DNA from: Apophysomyces variabilis
Lineage: Eukaryota > Mucoromycota > Mucoromycetes > Mucorales > Mucoraceae
DNA: 64,000 bases
Direction: 5' to 3'
Assembly (NCBI GenBank): GCA_002749535.1
Contig: MZZL01000110.1
Location: 18,485 to 82,484, forward strand
Shown here: positions 22,404 to 32,460 of the stretch, piece by piece
Position numbering within the stretch: the first letter of the stretch is position 1
Layout of the letters: the number at the start of each line of letters is the position of its first letter
Translations under genes and position numbers: made by a program
The notes under the pieces: generated by a model
What the model was told of the DNA's origin: nothing
The model's database searches: none
The model's input: only the letters and a program-made list of their open reading frames with translations

Positions 22404-25400
22404 TTAGATTTGTTTGGGGAAGCAGAATGGTCCAGATCGCCCTCCTCCATGAACCATCAAAACACGCGAACCGAATTCAAATGGACTGCTGTTGTAGGCG
22501 ACAAAATCAGCCCTGCCACCTTTGCGGATCGTACCAATCGATTCGTCCTGTAGGCCAAAGATATCCGCAATATTCCACGTAACCAAACCTACTGCATCTG
22601 CTGGCGTGAAACGACGATTGTGGGCTAGATTCCATCCGGCTTCAAAAATCAAGTTACGTGCATCACCGTTGTCCGGATCCGTACTAGCAAGTCCCACACG
22701 GACACCATGACGAAGCAGAACATCCAAGCCGGTCTCAGGCGTCAAGGGAGGCCCAGAAAGACACTGGCGTTGTTGCCATGTGGCAGGATAGCACCGGGCT
22801 GGGGTTAGAATAACTGGGATGTCTAAACGCTGAAGATGCTCGGCTACCAAATGAGCTTCGGCACCGCCCAGAACGACAAACTGAACGGCGTATTTCCCTC
22901 CAGAACGCTCATACAGTTGGTGCTTCATATTCACAATTGAAGCGATCTCATCCTTGTCATGGGTCTCAATGACCACTGGGAGCTTGCCCTGAGCAGCTCG
23001 GGCCAATACATTATCGTTAGGATCCTGATCGACATTGGAGGCTAATAGATCGCGAATAGCTGCAATCTGTTGGGACACCGTCATTTTTGTTTGGCCTGTA
23101 GGGTAGCCGCCTGGTTATAAAGAAAGGTATGAGATGAAAAGAAAAAGGAGTATGGCTTTTCATTGCAACAAACCTTCATGGAAAATTGTGAAATGTATTG
23201 CCGTCTCTTCTTTGATAATGGTACCATTGCTGTCCAGAGCTGCAAATCACATAAATTAAATATAAGACACTCTCGCCATTCATATCTATCATTTCTATGG
23301 GCTTGCCTGTGTTTTCTGCCCCTGTTCCGAAAGCCACTGAAAGACCATTAAGAAGTTCTGAGTCGGCTAAAGGCTGTGGAATAGATGTAGTGACACCTGA
23401 CATCGTCAAAAAGTTAGTTCAAAGCCATTGCAATCTCTTAATAAAAGGTAAAGCAACATTTACCCCCTCGATACGCTTTTTGCAGACGTAAGCTATTCAT
23501 TTTGATGCCATCCACTGCTCTCACCACCTTCTTTCCCAGCTGTGGGTCCGAGAGATCATGGTGAACATACCCGTCCAAAGTGCTCGCTTCCATTTGGATA
23601 CCCATCAATCCCAGTGCTACACCACTAGAGACGATTCCCTTATTCAATATTTCGTCAGGCTATGTTCTTTATACTTCCTTCCTCTTTGCTTCTCAAACTT
23701 ACTGGCATAACAGTTCCTCCATTCATGTCAAAGACAGGGCCACCATGTGGCCACTCCACATGGTTTCTGTCGCATTCTGGGCCCGCACAGGCAACAGTAC
23801 CATTCTGAACAACTACATATAGGGCCTGATCTCCTTCATATATCTCTTTCGAACTCATGTATAAGTTTCCGACGTTACGGAGCACAAATGAATCAACACC
23901 GGAACGGCATGCCTCGTCAAATGACATGGGGTTATCCAAACCGTGGTCTTCAAGTTTCATCGAACCTGATGGCCGGGGAGGAAGTTGGGCAGCATCCACC
24001 TGTGGCTCCTTTTCCTCATCGTTGCCCTTTCGCAAAGAATGCGCCTTGTTACCCTCGTTTAATAGTTCTTCCGCCGATTTAGCCCATGGTTTGTCAAAAT
24101 CTAGTTCAATTCCATCCACGATAACATGTTTGGGTCTTGCTCCTAAACGAAGTGGATGGCGTGCCCAGATTACGAGATCCGCATCCTTGCCCACCTCAAT
24201 GCTATAGTCACATTAAGTCTCCAAGAATAAGAATGGCTGCTTTCGTTTTTTTTTAGAGTGTATACCTTCCAAGACGGTGACCAAGACCCAGAGCATTCGC
24301 CGGTACACTAGTCATAGCAGCAAGAGATAAATGCTCGTCATAACCATAATGGTACGCCTTTTGTGCCTCATGGATAACATCTCGCTGTTCAAGCAAATCT
24401 AGGATCAGCTTACGGATGATACATCTATCCCAGAAAATCAACTTACCGAGTTCATCACAGGATGATCGCTTTTGAAGGCCACCGGGATACCAGCTTTAGC
24501 TAATATCTGAGGTGCATACACGTTCGTATTCAATGCTTCAGTCTATTGTATGACAAACACAGAAATGATTAAGGTTCTCTTTTTAGCTCCGTCATTGTGT
24601 CATTGTTCGTACCTTATAACCCCACATATCTATGAACAAAAATCATAAACAAATTAGGCAGTTTAGTCCTATTCCGGCAACTGGGCGTATTTTTGCCTAC
24701 CTCCAAAAGTAGCAATGGTAATATTCGTTTTCGCCCGTTTGATAATCTCCGGTACCTGCCACGCTGAGAGAGCGTGATGGAAAGCAGCAATTTCAAAATC
24801 GAACTCAAGTGAATGGTGGATCATCGCTTCAAAATCTTGAGGTAAATAGCAGTGAATGTTCAACTTGGTTTCCCCTCGCAACAACGCAACTAAACTTTCT
24901 AACCGGACAGATTCTGGGAACCCTTCTGTCAATCTGGTATGACCATGAGAAGTTTGATTTATCCTGGTCGCCACGTCGCACCAATCGTCTTGTGCTCGTT
25001 TAAGCGCCTGCGCCTCCTCAAAGTGCTTCCGGAATAAGTAACCTTCGCCCAAACCTACAAACACAAATAGACACGCAAAACTGCCATCAGTATCTTCGCC
25101 TCACAAGTCCTTTGTTTCAACTCTCTCAAAAAGAAACTTACGTGATATAGGCATTACGTTTCGCATGTATCCGTAGTTAGCCTTTGGATTTTCTCCACAG
25201 GCCATCTTCATATAACGCCAAAGGACTTCTTCATCTTCTTCTGTGACACCAGATCCGATAAGCATATCTTCAACCGACAATGTCGGCACCGGACGGAGTT
25301 TGATCACAGCAGCTTCACCACCCATTTGGTTGGCAGACCCTGGCAGAATCAACGACGTGGTGATGCCGCCGCTGGCGACAATCTTCAATGCAGGATCTGT

Positions 25401-26179
25401 TGGATTCAGTGCGTCAATCACACGTACCTACAAACACAAATAAACATTAACGTTCCTCTTCTTCAGTCTATTTGACCCTCCATAAGCAAAGACTGCAAAA
25501 CTCACGTAAGGTGTGATAGGATCTGAATATTCGTTGGTATCATCGGATCCAGCCAAACCTGGAAAACTATCCACCGTCATATGGGAGTGCTATAGGAGAC
25601 TTAAGTATCCAAGGGCAAACTGATGCATCTACAGCTCCTCCTACAAATGATTACCATGTCAATAATACCCGGTGTGACAATCTGGCCAGCAGCATCAATA
25701 ATCTTGGTGATGTTTAACGCCACAAGATCTTCATCTATTGCTGCAATCAAGCCGTTTTCGATTAAAATATCACCATGCTTGTATCGGTCTCCAAGCCATA
25801 AGCGACCGTTCCTGATCAAGAGCTGACCGTATCCCGCTGCCCTGGGATTCCGATGCCTTCGTCGGGTTGTATTCGTCACAGCTGTGCTGCGTTCCAGGAT
25901 GGCTTGACATCTATCCAGACCACGCTGGAATGAACCAAAAGAAATCCCCGGAGGTACAACATTTTCGGAGGACGTTTTCAAGATTCCCTGCGCTTGCATA
26001 TAGGTACTACCATCATGTGGAAGTCTTTGAGATAGATAGATACAGCTCGTACCGAATAAGGCCAGTGCCCCAACGGTGAAGGCTATGCGAGCTCGTTTCT
26101 TATAAGTAGGCTTTCGGTTCTCATGAGGGAGAAGAGGCTGCATGACACCCTTGTTGGACGAATTCAGGTCGTTCGTCAT
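22404..26179 (-). CDS. Membrane-anchored amidohydrolase (carbohydrate-esterase-9-like, metal-dependent hydrolase)
   Basis: Twelve exons on the minus strand: 26179-25655, 25589-25506, 25427-25142, 25054-24701, 24629-24613, 24542-24447, 24384-24266, 24201-23703, 23659-23464, 23396-23307, 23239-23174, 23110-22404; all phases agree and give 1012 aa. One hydrophobic segment (about residues 30-50) after a basic N-terminus predicts a type II membrane protein. Amidohydrolase landmarks: IIDMHSHM (metal-binding HxH, near 172-179), NIHCY, IAAFHHA and KSDHP, which supply the His and Asp ligands of a TIM-barrel metallohydrolase. After the barrel (LGSIEVGKDADLVIW) comes a second, related half ending in a second composite-type region (GTIRKGGRADFVAYN). 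Substrate unknown; N-acyl-sugar deacetylation is one possibility. Contains a 17-nt microexon and a GC-AG intron. Confidence 0.9.
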
Positions 26180-26436
26180 GAAGGTTACGCGTCTGAAACA
26201 AAATAAAAGGGGGAAAAATGCCGAACGACAGAAAAGGGAACTTTTTCCAGCCTATATTATACGTTTTGGTTCCTGTTTGTGCAACCATCTTGGACGCTTC
26301 AAATGCCAAGTTTGTTTGGGAGCCGCCTTTCTTGGCAATTCTTCTGAAACGACATGAAAATACTCTTTTTCCTTATTTACACTCACAAAGTACTTTTCTG
26401 AAAACACAGGATATAGTATCTTGTCTATCTTACTAA
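26180..26436. other. Amidohydrolase upstream region
   Basis: About 250 bp between the amidohydrolase start and the F-box pseudogene; no gene and no clear TATA box. Confidence 0.4.
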
Positions 26437-26945
26437 AATAGTATACCGTAGTGATATATCCCGCTCGACGTAAGATCCATTACTATTGCTGACTGTTTTT
26501 ACCTGAGTAAAGGGGATAATAGCAACATCCTCTTCAAACACGTCTCCTTTCTTGTCAGTAAGATAGAATCCTGATAAAGATGCTTTTGAATCGATGACGT
26601 GGAGTGTAAAAGCGGATAGGATACGCAGGATCACTACGGTCGCAGCAACATAATAACCTAACATGCTCTAATTGACGACATGATCTCCCAAGTATGCCAA
26701 GACGAGGGTTGCATTGAATATCATCGAGGACAGCTCTATTTTACGTACACCATGGCGCACAATCATGTATATTAGCGCAGCTTGCCAAAGAACGCGACGC
26801 TTCGTTTTTACGTAGCACCAACGCTTTCGACATGCAGTTTCTTTAGTCTTTTGTAATGCTCAGCAAAGGCTGTATAAGGATCCTCACGGAGACCTTCCAA
26901 GGGTGACATAACCATCGCCGTTATACCAACCGAATGACTCTATAT
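26437..26945 (-). pseudogene. Truncated, internally deleted copy of the F-box/LRR gene at 32461
   Basis: This stretch aligns to the intact F-box gene in two blocks. 26437-26760 matches 32697-33027 at roughly four bases in five, with shared words such as CATGCTCTAATTGA and GATCTCCCAAGTATGCCAAG. Then about 290 bp of the parent are missing, and 26764-26945 matches 33313-33495 (shared: CAAAGGCTGTATAAGGATCC). The N-terminal F-box, the first LRRs and the C-terminus are absent, and the frame is broken by stops. Dead copy, from a segmental or retro-type duplication followed by decay. Confidence 0.85.
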
Positions 26946-27964
26946 GGGAGCTCATACATGAGGCTTAAAATGGCGGGCCTAACAGGATGGGCCTTTATTC
27001 GGGTTGGACATTAAGTAGATAGCCTTAACTGAGTCGGACCATTGCATAAAACCCATGGCCGCATTGGGCCACTTGATATAAGCTTAGTTTCGAGCCGTAA
27101 ATCGATTCATATGATAAATAAGGAACAACTCGGTTAACTTCATACATATAAAGACAACAACAAATGTAGAAACAAAAACAAGAAGAAAAAAAACTATCTC
27201 TTTCGTTTTCCAGCATTTTTTGGTACTCCAGAGGATGGCCTTACGAACCTTATACTGTTCAAAGAAAGGTATTCGTCTCGTGCATGTCTTTAGTTTCGTC
27301 ATCAGAAACGCAGTAACCCTCACTCTTAAAGACTGACTCGGTCATCAAGACTACTGAGGAATTGATTGAAGTAAATATTCTACCAACCTTGGTACCAGCA
27401 CAATGTTTCTAGGATTCCTCGTCAAATGGAAACTGTCCAGCTCCATCACACAAGATTTACCTCACTGTGTTTGAACGGAAATACCCTGTAAAGATAAAAA
27501 TCAAGAAAGACAAAAGATGCGGGGATTAAACGTGAGGATGCGGGTGAAGAAGAGTCTTAGTAGGGTTGCTGTCAGGGATGGTTAATACCGTTTAAGTATA
27601 CCAGAAACTTGAGGATTCTGGTATTTCAGGTTCCATCTTTGCATGAGCAGCCTTGCGCGAAAAGCAATTATAGAAACAAATGAAGTAAAAATTATCGCTC
27701 ACTTAATCGTCGCGTATACAACACAGTCCGCACACAAGTTTATAAACACCTATCTGTAATATGCATGCTACATAATTTGAGACCAGACATGAGTGTTGAC
27801 CCAAGGTGGAAACGAAATTGAAGCCGAGGAAAAGCAACCTCTCGTCCCGACAGGTTCTTTTCACGTCTGGCCAGTTTAATAGACTTTCGATGCTGCATCA
27901 TCAATGTGTTGCTTACATTTATATTTTGACTATCCAGGAGCAGTAAGGATTGAACTTACAAGAG
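26946..27964. other. Gene-poor stretch
   Basis: About 1 kb. Short frames only. No tRNA, transposon or conserved domain is recognised. It shares the 14-mer GAACAACTCGGTTA with the far upstream flank of the F-box gene (34761), too little to call. Confidence 0.4.
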
Positions 27965-28925
27965 TCAAAATAATTGCAACTGTTCTTCGTCATTTGTTTC
28001 GACCAATGCTTTCAAACAGAAACCTTCTGCTTCATTTAAGAGCATATCGCCGTTATTAATGCAATCTCCATCGTTGGCTATTTTTCCCGCTATATTGCTA
28101 GAACACGTTTGTTGCTGTAACTGACCATTCCCAGTTTGCACCTCTGTTTGTTTTTCCTCTTCCGTTGTTTTATTGGGACTATACTGCTGAAGCTATTGTA
28201 CTTGCTAAAAGCGATGCATGCTGCATGGAACCAGCGATCATACGGTTCTTATTATGCGAGTTGAATGTGTACTTGTTGACGATTGTTGTGCTATGGCTGA
28301 ACTCCTGATGTCTTCAAGAACATATTCGAACGAACAAATCATGTAAGCAGTCATGTTTATGATGGTCTTCGCATAGCACGGACTTGAGCTGCAGCACGCG
28401 CGATATCTACTTTGGGCCTTTCGCTATTATTGAGTTGGTTGCCCTTCCTAGCCCAAATGAGATCGGCCCTATACCATTGTAGGTACTCCAGCAAGCTGTG
28501 TTCGGACGGAGTGGGTCCCTTCGGCAGAATATAAGCGAATAATTACGAAGTTTAGAAGGGAGAAGCAGAAGAAATAAGGAAGCGAGGATAGTGAGGCATG
28601 AAAAGAAGTTGCGGAAGAGCGTGTAAGGCTCTCACCAACCTCATCTGGGCAATGCCTATGCTTCAATTGGCCAAAAGTAAAGCGTTCCTTGCAAGTGATT
28701 GACCTGTTTATATGTGTGTTGGGCACATCATGTGGGGAATCAGAACTTGGCGATAATTCGACAAACGGGGTTCTTGCAGTTGAACTTTGAGTAAGGTATG
28801 GGCTATACTGTTCTTGCTGAATCACATGGTATTTGGGAGCACTTCCTGGCATCGAGCACTTCAACAATTTTGCCGTTACCTTGCTGCTGCTGGAATAGTG
28901 CAGCTAGTTTATATTGCCATGCCGC
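27965..28925 (-). pseudogene. Broken or multi-exon gene of unknown family
   Basis: Several coding-looking pieces lie in order on the minus strand but in different frames. From right to left: a piece starting after an acceptor at 28925 with AAWQYKLAALFQQQQ; a piece with MPGSAPKYHVIQQEQYSPY to KHRHCPDE (about 28850-28640); after a plausible intron with a pyrimidine tract and TTCTAAAC branch site, LLEYLQWYRADLIWARKGNQ and RPKVDIARAAAQVRAMRRPS (about 28490-28360); then degraded sequence; then QYSPNKTTEEEKQTEVQTGN and LNEAEGFCLKALVETNDEEQ with a stop at 27965-27967. The frame changes without usable introns at about 28840 and 28200-28350, so I favour a pseudogene. No family recognised. Confidence 0.45.
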
Positions 28926-30105
28926 CTGTAAAACTGGATATAATAGCAGCATAAAAGGGTAATGGTATTAGAATCATATATGTTATGCTTCGATAATACT
29001 TGCTTTTCCACTGATGTGTTTCCGAACATATACAAATATGGTAGTCAAATAGGGCGCGAAAAACATTCAGTTTAACAAGCAATTTGACGCGAAGCATTGT
29101 AGCAGTTGAAGTCGAATCATTCCTTATCTCCTGCATAATCTTGCCTCAGAATGATAAAGAGTCCAGTACTGTATGAGTATATCATGGTCAGGACCTGGGT
29201 CAAAGTCAAATTTTGACCCAGCTGAAATACCAAACAAGGCTGGACATGGCACCAAGACGCTAAATTCCGATCCTGATGATCCAGGCACCATACAATTGGG
29301 AAAACTTCTCTCTATCTGTGTGTATTTGTACGTTCTGGATGTCGTTTCCACATATATTTCAGCTAAAATGAAGTCGGGCTTATGGGAAATAAAAGAAAGT
29401 TGAAGTAAAAGAAACATAACAACAGAAATTTAATGCGAACGGCTGGGGAGGAGTGAATGATTAAATGGGCTTCATTTACCATTGTCTTCTTAATCTCCTT
29501 GGAAAAAAGAAGGACGGAAGTAAAAAGGGAAACAGAAGAGAGTGGATCAAATTCGAACTAAGGTTCTGCTAGAACGGGCTGTGCGCTTAGCATTCGCTTG
29601 ATATACGGTATAGCGTTCCTTCTTGACTCATGTCTATTGTTGTGTAAGCAAAGATTCCCAACGTGTTACAATTCTCATTAAACACTTGATGTAACCAAAT
29701 CAAGCACAGATTTGCGTTTTTTATTACGTACGTTGGCACTGCTAAGCGAGGTATTATAGTTTCGAGAACATTTTTTCTCATAGCACCTACCTTCACACAA
29801 TCAAATATTTGGTCCTTAAAGAGCCATGGCCGTGTCCATATTTGGTTCTTTGCACTTAAGTGAAACTAGCTAACCAGAAGTAGGTTTTTATGACTTGCAT
29901 AAGACATTGTAGCAATGGCTGGGGTCTATCAATGACCCACATATGTATGCCATCCAAAGCTCGTTCTTTCACATAAAGATCACAAATGGGTCTTTTAATA
30001 TTTCTTTTTTCCTCAAATTTCTTTGCTTGTTAAATCGTAGAAAAGCTATTGAAACACTGTATTGGATATTCCAAATATATTGCCCAGCAATAGCGCCTCC
30101 GAAGC
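28926..30105. other. Gene-poor stretch with one hairpin
   Basis: No gene identified. It contains a perfect 10-bp inverted repeat at 29195-29221 and an isolated 69-codon minus-strand frame at 29587-29796 that matches nothing known to me. Confidence 0.4.
29195..29221. repeat. Short inverted repeat (hairpin)
   Basis: CTGGGTCAAA at 29195-29204 and its exact reverse complement TTTGACCCAG at 29212-29221, with a 7-nt loop. It could be a relic of a transposon end or an operator-like palindrome; no second copy was noticed in the window. Confidence 0.5.
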
Positions 30106-30270
30106 ATGTGCTCCGGAGCAGCAGCAGGAGGGGGAGGTCCCTCTAACGGTTGCAGCCGTAATACTGGTGCTATTGACCCTGGCTTGGAGCAATGGGTTCA
30201 AAACTGTACGCGGGACCATGAAACTGTGGTGCGTGCATTGAGCTTGCCAAATGGAGGTGCAGAGTTCTAG
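30106..30270 (+). CDS. Short ORF, possible terminal exon
   Basis: ATG to TAG, 54 aa. Gly/Ala-rich start (MCSGAAAGGGGPSNGCS) and an ordinary-looking C-terminus (GLEQWVQNCTRDHETVVRAL). An AG acceptor (CAATAG at about 30092) just upstream allows it to be a last exon. No family recognised; the surroundings are decayed. Confidence 0.3.
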   Translation: MCSGAAAGGGGPSNGCSRNTGAIDPGLEQWVQNCTRDHETVVRALSLPNGGAEF

Positions 30271-30678
30271 CACAAGAGCGCAATATAACCAAAAACAAAA
30301 CCAATTTGTAGCAGTGCATGCTACAGATAGGTCTTATATGATCTTGTGTGCGGATTGGTCTGTATAGGCGACGATCAAGATAGCGATCTTTTGTTTGAAT
30401 ATTTACTCTCCGCGCACAGACGTTGTATATAAAGATGGATCCTGAAATCTCAGAATCCTACGTTTCTGATACTCTCGAACGGTTACTACCATTCCTGACA
30501 CACAACCCTCAACAGCGCTTCCTCGCCCTCGCCCTCTATACTTGCGTGTTCGTTCTTCGTGAGTAGGTAGCAATGTTGACCATAGGCGATGCTATTACAC
30601 TTTTCATGGTAACTTATTTGTTATTTCGTTCTTTATTTACCCGTATGCCGCAGTAGCTTACTGATCATCATATAGGCC

Positions 30679-31470
30679 TATTGTAGAGATCAGCAGTACA
30701 CCGATGGTCACATCGTAACAGAGGCAAAACTTATTCGGTTTTTTGAAGTAGTTTCCATACGAGGCGATCAGAAACGCAAAAAACCCGACAACACATTTTA
30801 CGAACTAGAACGTTCTGCGTAGGATTCGTACGTCAAACCCGTTTGCGATCTGTACTTCACTGAAGAAGCGTTAAACTAGCCCATATCCGCAATCTGGTGG
30901 AGAGGCCCTGAAGACGTGGCTGCAAAGTAAGATCATCCATGAGTCAACGGGGGAAAAAAAGCAATTACAAAGACTTTGATATCCGGACAATCTAGTACGG
31001 TTATACGTCTGAGGGTTGCTCAACATGTCCATGTATTACCTTTTCGCAAACGCCGAGACGGATATACGCAACCATAAGACATTTCTGTTGCAACATATGG
31101 TGTTACTCCGTGGAGAGCCCACGAGAGCTCTGAAGCTTACTGGTTTTTCTTTCTTGACGCTAAGGAGGGAGGCTACAGCAAGCGTTCAGCTTTGGTCGCT
31201 CTTTTGACGCAACATAAAACGAACCGAAACGACCGGAATGATTATGTCACCTGCATCCGACATAAAGATGTTCGCTTGTGTTCCTTGTCTGTGCTCGCAT
31301 TCTATTTTTTTCTTTTCTCTGGCACGTTGTAGGCGAACCGTTTCCGTCCTTCTCCAAGAACCCGGATCGGTTCGATATAAACGTACCAAAACGAAAGGGA
31401 AAAATGTCGTTGTGTCGATCATGGATACTAAAGTCAGCGACAGGTAGATTTCCGCTGATTTAGGTAGTGC
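30679..31470 (+). mobile_element. Relic of a Crypton/Ndc10-like tyrosine recombinase
   Basis: Translating across frames recovers, in order, the known layout of this family: YCRDQQYTDGHIVTEAKLIR with FFEVV (from 30679), VKPVCDLYFTEEAL, TWLQSKIIHESTGEKKQLQR, IRNHKTFLLQHMVLLRGEPT (about 31050-31120), GGYSKRSALVALLTQHKTNR, and GEPFPSFSKNPDRFDI. The LRNH..FLL.H..LLRGE block and the KTN step are typical of the Ndc10-type core-binding region of Crypton recombinases. At least five in-frame stops and several frame changes show it is dead. The catalytic C-terminal part is missing or beyond recognition. Family placement is from memory of motif layout. Confidence 0.65.
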
Positions 31471-32460
31471 TTTACATTGATGCCTTCTTTTCGTCTGAGC
31501 TCCCTTTCCTCTATGGCCACTTTACCATTATTATCAGTATGATCTAGCCCCTTTATACTCTCTATGCTTATTATTTCTCTTATATTCCCCCATTAGACGG
31601 TTTATCTATTTCTCAGTATTTTTCTTCGTCCCCTTTTAGCTGCGTGAGAGCTACTCGCGATAAATACAATGATCAACATATTTGAGCTTTTAGTACTTTT
31701 ACTAATCATCCATTTCAAAATCTATACTTCTTTTCTAGTCAGGTATGATTGTATACACCTCATCGTAAAATTAGCTGCCTGATACTACATTATATCATAA
31801 AAGTTTAATAAAATAGAAGATACATTGTTATCTATATGTACGATTAAAGGAGTGTCCTTCTGCATGATAGAGAAGCATATTTTATAGGCTAAAGTAATAC
31901 AAATATAACAGAAAAAGCTTCCAATCGGAAAGGCTAGATAAGAATTATTAGCTCCAATCAAATCTATCGTTTTTAAGCGAGTTGATCCAATACAAAGTGC
32001 TTAAGGATAGGAATATGATCGAATGAAATTGAAACCTTAGCCTCTAGTGCGTACTACTTGATCCAATAAGACACATTATATGGTCTCTGACGTATAGCAC
32101 TTCATTCAATTGCCAAACGTTGGGGTATTACAAAGGTGGTGGAAAGGTGACAGAATTTCTTTTTGACTGCATGCAATTACATACGAGCATACGTTTTGTA
32201 CAGTTAACAAGCGATTCTACTCCAAGTATGAGCGGGCTTTAATACAATTTCTACATCATACTTATTGACTGTAGCGCAACTGAAATTATACTTGTCAGTG
32301 ATCGTTTATTCAACGTCAATTAAAATTACAGTAACAAAAAACTGATTGCTGGATACAGCTTCTGATGAAGTGATCATTTAAACTTTTAGACATTGCAGCT
32401 GTTTTACAAGGAACAGTATCTTTCCTTTTTGCCATATTCTTAATAGCGGTAAACAATCGC
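31471..32460. other. Gene-poor, A/T-rich stretch
   Basis: About 1 kb with no gene. It may hold the degraded rest of the recombinase relic, but nothing is recognisable. Confidence 0.4.

Noticed and set aside
27123..27136. 14-mer shared with 34761-34774, upstream of the F-box gene
   Set aside because: The flanks around it do not align, so it is not good evidence that the F-box duplication extended this far.
29587..29796. 69-codon minus-strand ORF
   Set aside because: No promoter, splice partner or recognisable domain in a decayed region.
30435..30557. Exon-like ORF (MDPEISESYVSDTLERLLPF onwards) ending at a GTGAGT donor
   Set aside because: The TATA box ends next to the ATG, so transcription would start inside the ORF, and no acceptor links it to the recombinase relic in frame.
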